Shown here in pieces: positions 42,716 through 51,287 of a stretch of DNA of 64,000 nucleotides. A model generated the notes under the pieces. The model did no database searches and was not told the DNA's origin. It was given only the letters and a program-made list of their open reading frames with translations. This DNA comes from Candidatus Iainarchaeum sp. (GTDB lineage: Archaea > Iainarchaeota > Iainarchaeia > Iainarchaeales > JAAZKV01). Within the stretch, counting starts at the first letter, position 1. Every line of letters starts with the position of its first letter. Position numbers and translations under genes: made by a program. The stretch is from the NCBI GenBank assembly GCA_028691435.1, contig JAQUZG010000003.1:1-64000 (forward strand), given 5' to 3'.

Positions 42716-42725
42716 AAATAATTAT

Positions 42726-43349
42726 TTAATTTTTATCTTCCATTAAAAATTCTTTTCTTTGAAGACTTCTATAATGTCCAGTGTATGCTTGTGGTGGAAC
42801 AACATGTGGTTCTCTAACAAACAAGTAATGTTTATCTTCAGGTTCTTCAAGTTCATCCATGATTCTTTTTACAATTGTGTTCATTGGATCAGATAAACCT
42901 TTTACCCTTTCGATAATATCTTTGAATGATTCAAAAGGTTTTTTTTCTCGTTCATTAAGGATTTCTCTAACATGTTTTACTCCAATCCCTGGAAGTAAAT
43001 CTAATTGATGTCGTTTAATAGAAATACTTCTTGATTTATTATAAAAGTTAACAAATTTTTCTGGATTTTTTTCAACTATTTGTTTTATTACATCTTCAAG
43101 TTCTTCAATTGAATTTGAAGTTAATTTTTTGAATGTGATTCGTCCTTTTATAATTTCTACTTTTTGTCTTTCGTCTTTACCAATGTAAATTTCTTCTCCG
43201 ATTGATAAATTAACTCCTGGTTTAGGTGTTACTTCTAACAGTGTAAAATAGTCTTTTCCAATTACTTGTGCAATTGGTTCATTTTTTGCAGCACTTGATT
43301 TGCCTACTGGCATATAATCTAATACTATTGCATATTCTTCTGTTTTCAT
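42726..43349 (-). CDS. DUF655 protein (helix-hairpin-helix)
   Basis: 207 residues. N-terminal AIVLDYMPVGKSSAAKNEPIAQVIG begins the DUF655 OB-like part; the C-terminal half holds a helix-hairpin-helix (LLPGIGVKHVREILNEREKK, PFESFKDIIERVKGLSDPMN). The family is archaea-specific, always near eL21/RpoF/KsgA, and is thought to act in RNA or ribosome biology because of its neighbours; the activity is unknown. Ribosome site GGGTGATAAT before ATG. Length is typical (about 200). Confidence 0.93.
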   Translation of the reverse strand: MKTEEYAIVLDYMPVGKSSAAKNEPIAQVIGKDYFTLLEVTPKPGVNLSIGEEIYIGKDERQKVEIIKGRITFKKLTSNSIEELEDVIKQIVEKNPEKFVNFYNKSRSISIKRHQLDLLPGIGVKHVREILNEREKKPFESFKDIIERVKGLSDPMNTIVKRIMDELEEPEDKHYLFVREPHVVPPQAYTGHYRSLQRKEFLMEDKN

Positions 43350-43396
43350 ATTATCACCCTACCTTTTTAGAAAAAGCTTAAAAAAAATAAAAGGTA

Positions 43397-43744
43397 TTAA
43401 TTTTTACCTTCAAATTTTTTTAACAAGTCGACGATTTTATTGCATTCGTCGTCTGAAATCGTTGCATCTTTTGGTACAAACAATTTCAATTGGTCAACTG
43501 ATGTTGGCAATGCGTTAATAATTTGGTATTTTAATTCAATGTTATTTTTTAAAAATTCTACTTCATTAAACGCTTTAAGTAATGTTTCAACTTCTTTTTC
43601 ATTTAATTTAGCAAATTTTTCAACAAATTTAAATGTAATATCTTGTTCATAATTTAATTCTTTTTCTTGTTGTCTTTCCTTAAGAATACTTTTTACTTCT
43701 GTAATAGAAATTGGTTTCATTTCAACTATTTCTCCATTTTTCAT
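43397..43744 (-). CDS. rpoF: RNA polymerase subunit F (Rpb4-like)
   Basis: 115 residues. KPISITEVKSILKERQQEKE, ELNYEQDITFKFVEKFAKLN and the closing DATISDDECNKIVDLLKKFE match archaeal Rpo4/RpoF, the Rpb4 homologue that pairs with RpoE (Rpb7) on the polymerase stalk. It lies between eL21 and DUF655 in the classical archaeal order. No RpoE in the window. Confidence 0.92.
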   Translation of the reverse strand: MKNGEIVEMKPISITEVKSILKERQQEKELNYEQDITFKFVEKFAKLNEKEVETLLKAFNEVEFLKNNIELKYQIINALPTSVDQLKLFVPKDATISDDECNKIVDLLKKFEGKN

Positions 43745-43765
43745 AAAAACACCTTAATTAAACAA

Positions 43766-44143
43766 CTATTCTTTTTTTGATTTTTTTGCTTCTTTAATTT
43801 CTTTAGCTTTCTTTTTACTGTTTTTTACTTGTTTATTTTCTTTAACACCTAATTTTTTAACATGTACTGGTGTTGTTACAACAATAAAATCTTTATTTCC
43901 TCTTTTTAATTTAATTTCAAAAGAACTTCCTCTTTTTGCAGTTACTTTTCCTGATAATCCGTGGAATCCTTTGTATGGGAATCCTTTATGGTAACTTGAA
44001 TCAATAACTATTTGAACATTGTCGCCAATTTCAAATTCTCTAACTTCTTGATTAACAGTTATCTTTGATCCTCTTTTTTTAAATTTAGATCTTGTTTTAC
44101 TTCTCTTTCCACCAACTCTAGGTGAACCTGTAATTTTTGCCAT
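43766..44143 (-). CDS. rpl21e: Large ribosomal subunit protein eL21
   Basis: 125 residues. GSPRVGGKRSKTRSKFKKRG, then EFEIGDNVQIVIDSSYHKGF, FPYKGFHGLSGKVTAKRGSS and a C-terminal basic tail (KKAKEIKEAKKSKKE). Family motif P-x-x-x-x-H/F-G-x-x-G-x-V is present. A 50S protein, first gene of the operon with rpoF, DUF655 and ksgA. The Lys-rich extension of about 25 residues exceeds the usual family length. Confidence 0.96.
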   Translation of the reverse strand: MAKITGSPRVGGKRSKTRSKFKKRGSKITVNQEVREFEIGDNVQIVIDSSYHKGFPYKGFHGLSGKVTAKRGSSFEIKLKRGNKDFIVVTTPVHVKKLGVKENKQVKNSKKKAKEIKEAKKSKKE

Positions 44144-44345
44144 ATTATCACATCTGTAAATTTAGTTTTTTAATATAAAATATTGAGTAAGAAACATTTA
44201 TAAATGATATTATTTTTTAATTTATTTTCCCTCTGATTTTGTAATATTTTTTAATTAAATTATTTTTTTAATTTTTATGGATTTATTTTAATTTAATTTA
44301 TTTATTAATTAAATTAAATATTTTACTAAGTTAATTATCTTATTT

Positions 44346-44996
44346 TTATTTTGGCAAGTGTTTTTTTGTTTTCATAATGATTAATTGATTACAATTTGGA
44401 CTAAATCTATAATTTAAATTTGGTTTTAATCCAGATTGATTTAATAATTCAACAAGTTCAGCAATACTTATTTCCTTTCTATTAAAGTTAACAATTGCAA
44501 CACCCCCGACACGTAATGAATCAATAACTTTTGATACCATTTTTGTAACTTGTTTAGTATGAAATGTGCCGCCACAATTTGAAATTATACAATCAAAAGA
44601 TTCTTTTAATTGTAATTCTGAAAAATCCCCTTCATATATTTTATCATAATTGTGATAAAGATTTTTTTTACTTTTTTTAACTGTACTTCCAACTACTCTT
44701 AATTTTTTTCCACCAAAAAATCTTAGATCTCTTCCAAGTGTGCCTTCTCCACAACCTAAATCCAGTACACTTATCACTCGTCTTCTTTTTTTACTTTGAT
44801 GCATTAACCAACTTTTAACTGGATAATTAAATTTTTTTTCAATACCTGCTAAGCTAGTTTTATTAATCCCCCAATCATTAGCTAAATCTCTTTTTTTTGA
44901 TTCTTCTAGTGCTAATTTATCAGCAACAATTCGTTGAACTTGTTTTTCTGGATTGAATACATTTCTTGTAACAAGTGGAGTGTGTCTTTTTGACAT
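44346..44996 (-). CDS. Class I SAM methyltransferase, small
   Basis: 216 residues. The first 60 residues are basic and helical (EESKKRDLANDWGINKTSLA). Core motifs: VISVLDLGCGEGTLGRDLRF (motif I), LYHNYDKIYEGDFSELQL, FDCIISNCGGTFHTKQVTKM and VIDSLRVGGVAIVNFNRKE. The NCGG sequence takes the place of a catalytic DPPY/NPPY loop. A truncated relative of it survives as a pseudogene at 50674-51220. Substrate unknown. It is separated by 200 bases of AT-rich DNA from eL21, and tRNA-Arg lies upstream. Confidence 0.82.
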   Translation of the reverse strand: MSKRHTPLVTRNVFNPEKQVQRIVADKLALEESKKRDLANDWGINKTSLAGIEKKFNYPVKSWLMHQSKKRRRVISVLDLGCGEGTLGRDLRFFGGKKLRVVGSTVKKSKKNLYHNYDKIYEGDFSELQLKESFDCIISNCGGTFHTKQVTKMVSKVIDSLRVGGVAIVNFNRKEISIAELVELLNQSGLKPNLNYRFSPNCNQLIIMKTKKHLPK

Positions 44997-45090
44997 ACTA
45001 TAATTAATTACTTGAAATTAATATATGTTATTATTCGAAGTTTAATAAAAAAATTTAAAAATTTGAAGAATATGATTGTATTTTTTAAAT

Positions 45091-45198
45091 TGCAACCTAA
45101 AAGGTTGCATATAAGAAGTTTTGATTGATCGTTTTAATTAATCTACAACTCGAAGAGTTGTATACAACTAGTTTCGTGAACCTTTACTAAAGGTTCAA
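45091..45198. repeat. Array of three perfect hairpins 3' of tRNA-Arg(TCT)
   Basis: TGCAACCT-AAA-AGGTTGCA (45091-45109, 8 bp), TACAACTC-GAA-GAGTTGTA (45144-45162, 8 bp) and TGAACCTTT-ACT-AAAGGTTCA (45177-45197, 9 bp, extended by GTTT/AAAC). All have exactly 3-base loops and no mismatches, in a run of 107 bases directly downstream of the minus-strand tRNA. Stem sequences differ, so this is a structural and not a sequence repeat. Confidence 0.75.
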
Positions 45199-45200
45199 AA

Positions 45201-45274
45201 CGAGCCCGGTGCGATTTGAACGCACGATCTACTGCTTAGAAGGCAGTCGCCTTATCCAGCTAGGCCACGGGCCC
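45201..45274 (-). tRNA. tRNA-Arg(TCT)
   Basis: 74 bases, minus strand. Acceptor GGGCCCG (45274-45268) pairs with CGGGCTC (45208-45202), discriminator G. Anticodon arm ACTGC-CTTCTAA-GCAGT gives TCT for AGA/AGG. T-arm GTGCG-TTCAAAT-CGCAC. No intron, no encoded CCA. Upstream on the same strand lie the ABC exporter and argS; three perfect hairpins follow it. Confidence 0.97.
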
Positions 45275-45353
45275 GTATAATTAATTTTTTATGAAAGGAA
45301 CTTTTTAAAACTATTGTTTAGTTATAAATTAAACTAATTTATTTAATTATTGA

Positions 45354-47141
45354 TTAGTCTTTTATGAATCCACCTTTTTGTAAATCCCAAAGACTCTTGT
45401 ATTCTCCATCTTGTTTAATTAGGTCATTATGTGTGCCAATTTGTATAATTTTTCCTTTTTTTAATACAACTATTTTGTCTGCGTGCATGATTGTTGATAA
45501 ACGGTGTGCTATGATTATTGATGTTCTTCCTTTCATTAGTTTTTGTAAGTCATTTTGTATATCGTGTTCAGTTTTTGAATCAAGTGCGGATGTTGCTTCA
45601 TCTAAAACAAGTATTTTTTTATCTGCAAGGATTGCTCTTGCAATTGATACTCTTTGTTTTTCTCCACCACTTAATTTAATTCCTCGCTCTCCAACTATTG
45701 TTTCTTCTTTATTTGGAAATCCTTCAATAGTTTTATCCAACTGTGCAAATTTAATTGCTTTAATTACTTCTTCTCTAGTTGCATTAGGTTTAGAAAATTT
45801 AATATTATTAAAAACAGTATCATCAAACAGTACACAATCCTGTGGAACAATTGCCATTTCATTTCTTAGTGATTCTTGCGTTACATTTTTTATATCTTGA
45901 TTGTCAATTAAAATTTGTCCAGAATTTACATCATATAATCTATAAAGTAATTTGATTAATGTTGTTTTTCCTGATCCTGAATGACCAACTAATGCAACTT
46001 TTTCATTATGTTTTATTTTTAGATTAAAATCTTTAAATAAATGATTTTTACCATAACAAAAATCTATGTTCTTAAATGCAATTTCGCCTTTTATAATTTC
46101 TAAATTTTTTGCATTTTCTTTATCATTAATGTTTGATTTTATTTCTCCATATTCAAATAAATCTTGAAAATCTGACATTGATTTGTAAAATTGTCTTATT
46201 CCAAATACTGCCCCATATGTTCCTGCAATTATTGTTCCATAAATTGCATAAATAAAAGTAATTGTCCCAATAGTTATTTTCCCATTTATAAAATCTATCA
46301 TTGGAAAATAAAGTAATAAAATCAAACCAATTGCTGGGATTAATGCTTTTGAACTATCTACCCAAGTATAAAATTTCCAATAGTTTAATGAGTTAGTTTG
46401 TGTATTTTTTGCTAAATATTCATATCTTTTTTTAATGAATTTTTCTTTACCAAAAAATCTTATTGAATCAATATTTGTAAATATGTCTGAAATATTTCCT
46501 TTTTCAATATCTTCTGATTCATTATATTTTATTTTATATTTCTTTTGAATATTTTGTATATAAATGTTGAATGAAATGAATATTATTGAAACAACGAAAA
46601 TTATTATTGCTGAATTTATACTAAAATATGCAATTGATATTCCTGCAATAATTAATTGAATTATGACTGGTAAAAAGTTAAATACTATTGCGTCAGTCAT
46701 TGCATCTACTGCACTTGTCCCACGAGTTAGGCGTGAAATTAAAGTTCCTGTTTTATGATTAGTGTGAAAGTGGTAATCTAAATTTAGAATGTGATTAAAA
46801 TATTTCTCTTTCATTTCAAAAACTATTTTTGCCCCAAGGTTAATCAAAACTTTGGTTCTCATCCATTCACAAATTGATTCAATAATTTTTATACATATGT
46901 ATGCAAATAATATAGACATAATTATTTGAATAAAAATATCTTTTGTTATTTCATTAGAGGTAAATTTTGTTCCTTCATCAATAAGTACTTTAAATAAAAA
47001 ATTATTTGCTAAGTAAACAAGTTGAATAATTAGAATTATGATTGTTCCAACTATTAATTCTTTTTTCTTTGTTTTTAAAAAACTCCAATAGTTAATTAAA
47101 TTTCTTTTGAAATCAATTTTTGTATTGCCCCCATGAGACAT
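45354..47141 (-). CDS. ABC exporter, fused membrane and ATPase domains (MsbA/MDR type)
   Basis: 595 residues. Six N-terminal membrane helices over about residues 25-320 (ELIVGTIIILIIQLVYLANN is the first), then the ATPase: GHSGSGKTTLIKLLYRLYDV (Walker A), FDDTVFNNIKFSKPNATREE, LSGGEKQRVSIARAILADKK (signature), ILVLDEATSALDSKTE (Walker B) and IIAHRLSTI (switch His). A homodimeric exporter of lipids or peptides. DNA codes for a Ser/Gly-rich start (MSHGGNTKIDFKR). Runs between argS and tRNA-Arg. Confidence 0.94.
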   Translation of the reverse strand: MSHGGNTKIDFKRNLINYWSFLKTKKKELIVGTIIILIIQLVYLANNFLFKVLIDEGTKFTSNEITKDIFIQIIMSILFAYICIKIIESICEWMRTKVLINLGAKIVFEMKEKYFNHILNLDYHFHTNHKTGTLISRLTRGTSAVDAMTDAIVFNFLPVIIQLIIAGISIAYFSINSAIIIFVVSIIFISFNIYIQNIQKKYKIKYNESEDIEKGNISDIFTNIDSIRFFGKEKFIKKRYEYLAKNTQTNSLNYWKFYTWVDSSKALIPAIGLILLLYFPMIDFINGKITIGTITFIYAIYGTIIAGTYGAVFGIRQFYKSMSDFQDLFEYGEIKSNINDKENAKNLEIIKGEIAFKNIDFCYGKNHLFKDFNLKIKHNEKVALVGHSGSGKTTLIKLLYRLYDVNSGQILIDNQDIKNVTQESLRNEMAIVPQDCVLFDDTVFNNIKFSKPNATREEVIKAIKFAQLDKTIEGFPNKEETIVGERGIKLSGGEKQRVSIARAILADKKILVLDEATSALDSKTEHDIQNDLQKLMKGRTSIIIAHRLSTIMHADKIVVLKKGKIIQIGTHNDLIKQDGEYKSLWDLQKGGFIKD

Positions 47142-47249
47142 AGTAATATTTGATTAATAAAGTATTTTAAATTTTTCTACTAATGACGAAATTATCAGAT
47201 TTTTGAAAATTAGGTTTATTTTAATAAATTTAGATTATTTTTTAGAAAC

Positions 47250-48977
47250 TTACATCTCTTCAATTGCTTCAATATCTAAAATTTCTAGTCCTTTTTTTAA
47301 TACAATACAAGTAGCTTCCACTAGTGAAAGTCTAGCATTTAGTAAGTCTTTATTTTCAGTTTTTAAGATTTGAATTTCTTGATACATTGAATTAAATTTT
47401 TGTGCAATTGCGATTAGATTGTGACAAAGTGGGTGGAGAGAAAGAATGTCTTTTGATTTTTCAACTGAATTAGTAAATTCAGCCAATTCATTTATCAATT
47501 CGATTTCTTTTTGTTCTTTTAATAAATCAAACTTGTTATGTATATAATTGATGTTTTCTTTCTTAGCTTTTCTTAAAATACTTTTTGACCTAGCAAAAGT
47601 ATATTGCACATATGGTCCAGTTTCCCCATCAAAAGAAATACTGGCTTTTGCATCATAAATCATGTCTTTTTTTGCATCATTTTTTAATAAATAAAACTTA
47701 ATTGAAGCTAAAGCTATTTTTTTTGCTCGTTCTTCTATTTCATTTGGTTTTAAAGCCGTATATCTATTACTAACTTCAGTTAATGCTAATTCTTTAATTT
47801 CTTTAATTAAATCATCAACATCAACAACGGTTCCTTCTCTTGATTTCATTTTACCAGTTGTGAGTGAAACATATCCATAAGACAAATGAAAACATTTTTT
47901 TGCCCAAGGTCGGCCAAGTTTTTCAAAGATTTTAAACAATTGTTTAAAGTATAAATCTTGTTCATTACAAACAACCCAAATAGATTGGTCCAAATTAAAT
48001 TTATCAAATTTATATTGTGTTAAAATTAAATCGTTTGTTGCATAAAGACTAGTTCCATCTCCTCTTAACAAAACTTTATCTTGGAGTTCGGGTAGTCTAG
48101 CAAGTATTGCGCCATTATCTGCTTTATAAAAAACTCCTTTTTCTAAACCTTCATTAATTAGTTTATCTTTTTCTCCAAACATTTCACTTTCATAAAAATA
48201 ATTATCAAACTTTGTTCCATATTCTTGATATGTTTCTTTCATCCCATCAATTGCCCACTTGTTCATTTTTTTCCAAAGTTCTCTTGTTTCTTTATCTCCC
48301 TCTTCCCATTTAACAAGCATTTTTTGAGCTTCTTCTTCTAAACTTGGATCTTCTTTTAATTTTTCATTAAATAAAATATACATTTTACCAACAAAATGAT
48401 CTGATTTTATTTTTTCAGATTCAGGAGTTTTTCCTTCGCCAAATAATTTGTAAGCAAGCATAGATTTACAAATGTGAATTCCTCGATCGTTAATCAAATT
48501 TGATTTAATTACATTTTGACCTTTTGCTTCAAATAAATTAGAAATTGCTAAACCTAATGTATTATTTCTTAAGTGACCTAAATGAAGAGGTTTATTAGTA
48601 TTAGGAGCAGAATATTCAATCATGATTTTTGTTGGTTCTTCTTTATTTATTAAATTGTCATTAAATATTTTATCAAGAACCATGTTTGATAAATTAGATT
48701 TATTTAAAAAGAAATTTACATAAGGCCCTTTTGGCTCCACTTTTTCTAAAAAATCTAAATTTTTTTTTGAAATTAAGTCTGTTAATTTTTGAGAAATTTC
48801 TTTACTAATTTCAACTGGACTTTTTTTTAATTCTTTAGAAAGTAAAAAACAAGGAAAAGCATAGTCACCTAAACCATTTGGGGGAACTTCAAGTAAATCA
48901 AAAACTTTAGTTTTATCAAAATTAGGATTAGACAATTCTTCTGACAAAATTAATGCAATACTTTCTTTAAAATCCAT
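47250..48977 (-). CDS. argS: Arginyl-tRNA synthetase
   Basis: 575 residues. ArgRS N-terminal domain (ESIALILSEELSNPNFDKTK), then the catalytic core with EYSAPNTNKPLHLGHLRNNT (HLGH), LRGDGTSLYATNDLILTQYK, FHLSYGYVSLTTGKMKSREG (KMSKS equivalent), FDGETGPYVQYTFARSKSIL and the DALR anticodon-binding end. Charges tRNA-Arg, one of which is 2 kb downstream on the same strand. Its first 17 codons have a decayed copy at 49791-49840, about 860 bases upstream. Likely once formed a unit with the 183-residue protein gene upstream of the insert. Confidence 0.95.
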   Translation of the reverse strand: MDFKESIALILSEELSNPNFDKTKVFDLLEVPPNGLGDYAFPCFLLSKELKKSPVEISKEISQKLTDLISKKNLDFLEKVEPKGPYVNFFLNKSNLSNMVLDKIFNDNLINKEEPTKIMIEYSAPNTNKPLHLGHLRNNTLGLAISNLFEAKGQNVIKSNLINDRGIHICKSMLAYKLFGEGKTPESEKIKSDHFVGKMYILFNEKLKEDPSLEEEAQKMLVKWEEGDKETRELWKKMNKWAIDGMKETYQEYGTKFDNYFYESEMFGEKDKLINEGLEKGVFYKADNGAILARLPELQDKVLLRGDGTSLYATNDLILTQYKFDKFNLDQSIWVVCNEQDLYFKQLFKIFEKLGRPWAKKCFHLSYGYVSLTTGKMKSREGTVVDVDDLIKEIKELALTEVSNRYTALKPNEIEERAKKIALASIKFYLLKNDAKKDMIYDAKASISFDGETGPYVQYTFARSKSILRKAKKENINYIHNKFDLLKEQKEIELINELAEFTNSVEKSKDILSLHPLCHNLIAIAQKFNSMYQEIQILKTENKDLLNARLSLVEATCIVLKKGLEILDIEAIEEM

Positions 48978-49226
48978 AATTAAATATAGTTATGAATTAT
49001 TTATAATTTTACCTTTAACCTAATAATTAAATAATAGTTTAAAGATACTTGTTTATGAATTCTGTAAAATCTATCATTCCCACAACTTATTTTTAAAAAC
49101 TTTATATATTAAGAAAACTAAGTTTATTTATTTGAACTAGACAATGGCATAATAATTTTAATGAATTTGATTTTAATTTTATTTTGAATAAGATAATTTT
49201 AAATAATATAAAAATAAATAATATTC
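48978..49226. other. Gene-free spacer at the edge of the argS insertion
   Basis: AT-rich, with no long frame or hairpin of note. It holds the argS promoter region and, towards its right end, a TATA-like CTTTATATATTAAG (49099-49112) that could drive the orphan gene at 49227. Probably the left flank of the inserted segment. Confidence 0.4.
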
Positions 49227-49754
49227 ATGTTATTACAAAATATAAAACGACAACTAAGAAGAATTGCAATATTAAGTACATCTTTACCACTACTTCGTGA
49301 CAGAGATTTTTTATCACATAGGATAATATACAAAAAAAAGATTCGTGGACGAACATTAATTTGGAAAAGCTCTGGTGGAAAAAGAGAAGCCAATGCGAGA
49401 AAAACTGCTTCTGAAGTTGTTCCAAAAGAAGGAAAACATTATTCATTTCAATTATCCAAAAGATACCCACGAATAGCTAATCAAAAACGTTGGGAAAAAT
49501 ATTATGATTTACCCTCATTAAAAGATATTTTTGACGGAAATAAAAATAGAAGATTGAAAAAATTATTAATTAATAAAAATCTTAATTTTAAAAAATTTTA
49601 TGACGCTTGTATTGAAGGGTATGAAGAACTACAAAAACTTGCTTTTGAAAATATTATAAGAGAGGGTTATAAATATGACTTGGATCTTGGACCAGATCAA
49701 TTTATGGTTGATTTTATAAACGAAAAACCACATTTTATTTTAATTGATATTTAA
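49227..49754 (+). CDS. Orphan hypothetical protein inside the argS-flanked insert
   Basis: 175 residues, basic for the first 100, with no family I can name. Visible features: IKRQLRRIAILSTSLPLLRD, an RTLIWKSSGGKREANARKTA segment, a charged middle (KNRRLKKLLINKNLNFKKF), and a C-terminal strand motif GPDQFMVDFINEKPHFILID. It has no hydrophobic segment. It runs against both flanking genes (argS and the 183-residue gene, both minus strand) and sits between intact argS and a degraded copy of the argS 5' end, so it is the cargo of an insertion. No integrase motif is visible. Confidence 0.6.
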   Translation: MLLQNIKRQLRRIAILSTSLPLLRDRDFLSHRIIYKKKIRGRTLIWKSSGGKREANARKTASEVVPKEGKHYSFQLSKRYPRIANQKRWEKYYDLPSLKDIFDGNKNRRLKKLLINKNLNFKKFYDACIEGYEELQKLAFENIIREGYKYDLDLGPDQFMVDFINEKPHFILIDI

Positions 49755-49790
49755 TTAAATCTCTGATTTTCCCACTGACATATTCTTAGA

Positions 49791-49840
49791 TTAGACAATT
49801 TTTTAGATAAAACTAATGCAATATGTTTTTTAAAATTTAT
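49791..49840 (-). repeat. Decayed copy of the argS 5' end
   Basis: Aligned with 48928-48977 (start codon end of argS), 40 of 50 bases match. In the minus frame it reads INFKKHIALVLSKKLSN, against MDFKESIALILSEELSN for intact argS. The start codon has become ATA and the frame then diverges and stops. Same orientation as argS, 863 bases away, with the orphan gene in between. Looks like an attachment or target duplication scar. Confidence 0.75.
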
Positions 49841-49847
49841 AAAAAAG

Positions 49848-50381
49848 TTATTTTAATTCGCCCATTTGTTCTAATATGGGATTTGCAAAATATGTTTTAT
49901 TATTAAGTTTAAATCTTACGATTCTAGTGCCTTTTTCATTAGTTTTTACTTGTGCTTCAATACCCATTTCCCTTAATGAAAGAGCCATTACTCTTGACAT
50001 TTTATCTGCTGCTTGATTAATTGCATTAGCACTAAGGGGATCAATAATAATTTTATCTTGATTAATCATATTACTAACTAATTCATTTTCTTTAGTTACT
50101 TTATCTATAACGTCAAGCATGTGATTAACTTTAATCATTAAATTTTTTACTCCTTCAAGATTTGATGGAAATGAAGCAACAAATTTTTTTAATCTAATTT
50201 TTTGTTCAGGAGTAAATCTTGAATTTAAACTTTTTCTTCTAACTTTACCAACTTCAGATTGTCTTTTACTTGGAGCAACTTGTTTTTTACTAGGCTCGGT
50301 TCTTTTTGTCTCATAGTTTACTCTTTGGGGCACACCCGGTTTCTTTTTTCTACTTAGAAATTGGAATTTTTTACCAAACAT
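49848..50381 (-). CDS. Basic hypothetical protein
   Basis: 177 residues from the ATG at 50381 (MFGKKFQFLSRKKK). The N-terminal 70 residues are Lys/Arg/Pro/Ser-rich and disordered; residues 70-175 are a helical domain with RLKKFVASFPSNLEGVKNLM, INQAADKMSRVMALSLREMG, and a final beta pair IVRFKLNNKTYF. No recognised family. Stops 8 bases from the decayed argS copy, so it originally ran straight into argS, which points to a translation-linked role by context only. Confidence 0.55.
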   Translation of the reverse strand: MFGKKFQFLSRKKKPGVPQRVNYETKRTEPSKKQVAPSKRQSEVGKVRRKSLNSRFTPEQKIRLKKFVASFPSNLEGVKNLMIKVNHMLDVIDKVTKENELVSNMINQDKIIIDPLSANAINQAADKMSRVMALSLREMGIEAQVKTNEKGTRIVRFKLNNKTYFANPILEQMGELK

Positions 50382-50463
50382 AATTAAATTAATATACAAA
50401 GAGTATAAATATTTTCTTATTAATTTAGAAAAGTAATTAAATACGATTTTACTTAATTATTAT

Positions 50464-50568
50464 ATGAAATTTCAAAAAATTAAAACTATTGAAGATTTTC
50501 TTGAAAAATCAATTTATAAAAAATCATATGATTTTAATTATAGAAATCAGTATAGTTATGAGCATTAG
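50464..50568 (+). CDS. Possible 34-residue peptide or gene remnant
   Basis: ATG at 50464, M-K-F-Q-K-I-K-T-I-E-D-F-L-E-K-S, ends at TAG 50566-50568. Lys/Tyr/Asn-rich with a helical N-terminal part. It lies 83 bases after a divergent gene and has no clear ribosome site. Could be a truncated 5' end of a lost gene rather than a functional peptide. Confidence 0.25.
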   Translation: MKFQKIKTIEDFLEKSIYKKSYDFNYRNQYSYEH

Positions 50569-50673
50569 TAGTAGATATATACACATAAAAATAAGTATAA
50601 AAATAACAATTAACTCAAACATACAAAAACTAAATTAAGCTGGCCAGTTTTTAGTTAACTTTATAGAAATTTG

Positions 50674-51220
50674 TTAAATTTGAAGCTCTAAATCAAGTTT
50701 TTCTATGATTAATGTGCCTTTTGTTTAATCAAGTTTGTAATTAGTTGGTTTTAGTCCGTTTTCAAATAGAACTCGTCTGATTTCATTGATGTCTGAGTTT
50801 AATCCATTAAAATTTAGACATGCTATTCATTTTGGTCTGAGTAAACTTATGGCTTTGTCAATAACCTCGTTATGTGGATTGAATGAGTGGTGGGCCAAAA
50901 TGAGAAATTATAACATCAAAAGTTTTACCAAGTTTAACGTTTAAAAAATCACCAGCAACAACTTTAGAGTATTGATTTTTATGTTCCATTCGACTAGAAT
51001 TTAAATTACTACAAACAATTCGAAAAGGAGTTGCAATTAAATGTAATCTCATATCTAAACCAAGATTTCCATTTACACACATTAAATTAAGAACAGAAAC
51101 ATTTCGTTTAGTTAATTTTTTTCTTTGTACTAATCTACTAAATATTTCATCAGCTAATTTTTTACTTTATCTATTTCAAGCGTAATCTCTATCTTTCTTT
51201 CTAACTAAAAAATTAGGCAA
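50674..51220 (-). pseudogene. Dead SAM-methyltransferase gene
   Basis: Reading from a TTG at 51220, the frame gives LPNFLVRKKDRDYA, two stops, then KKLADEIFSRLVQRKK, LNLMCVNGNLGLDMRL (motif I degraded), KVVAGDFLNVKLGKTFDVII, SHFGPPLIQS, a one-base frameshift, then HNEVIDKAISLLRPK, a stop, and IACLNFNGLNSDINEIRRVL, ENGLKPTNYKLD, a stop, TKGTLIIEKL. That order follows the intact methyltransferase at 44346-44996 (EGDFSEL, FDCIISNCGGTF, VIDSLRVGGVAIVNFN, SGLKPNLNYR). Four internal stops and one frameshift, so it is inactive. Fills the 50.6-51.2 kb gap. Confidence 0.8.
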
Positions 51221-51287
51221 TTTAATTTATTAATATGTTTCATAAAAAAAATAGTAGTTTTATTTTAATAAACTTAACTAAAAAGAA

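Noticed and set aside
45091..45198. CRISPR array
   Set aside because: The three hairpins do not share sequence and spacing varies; no cas gene is nearby.
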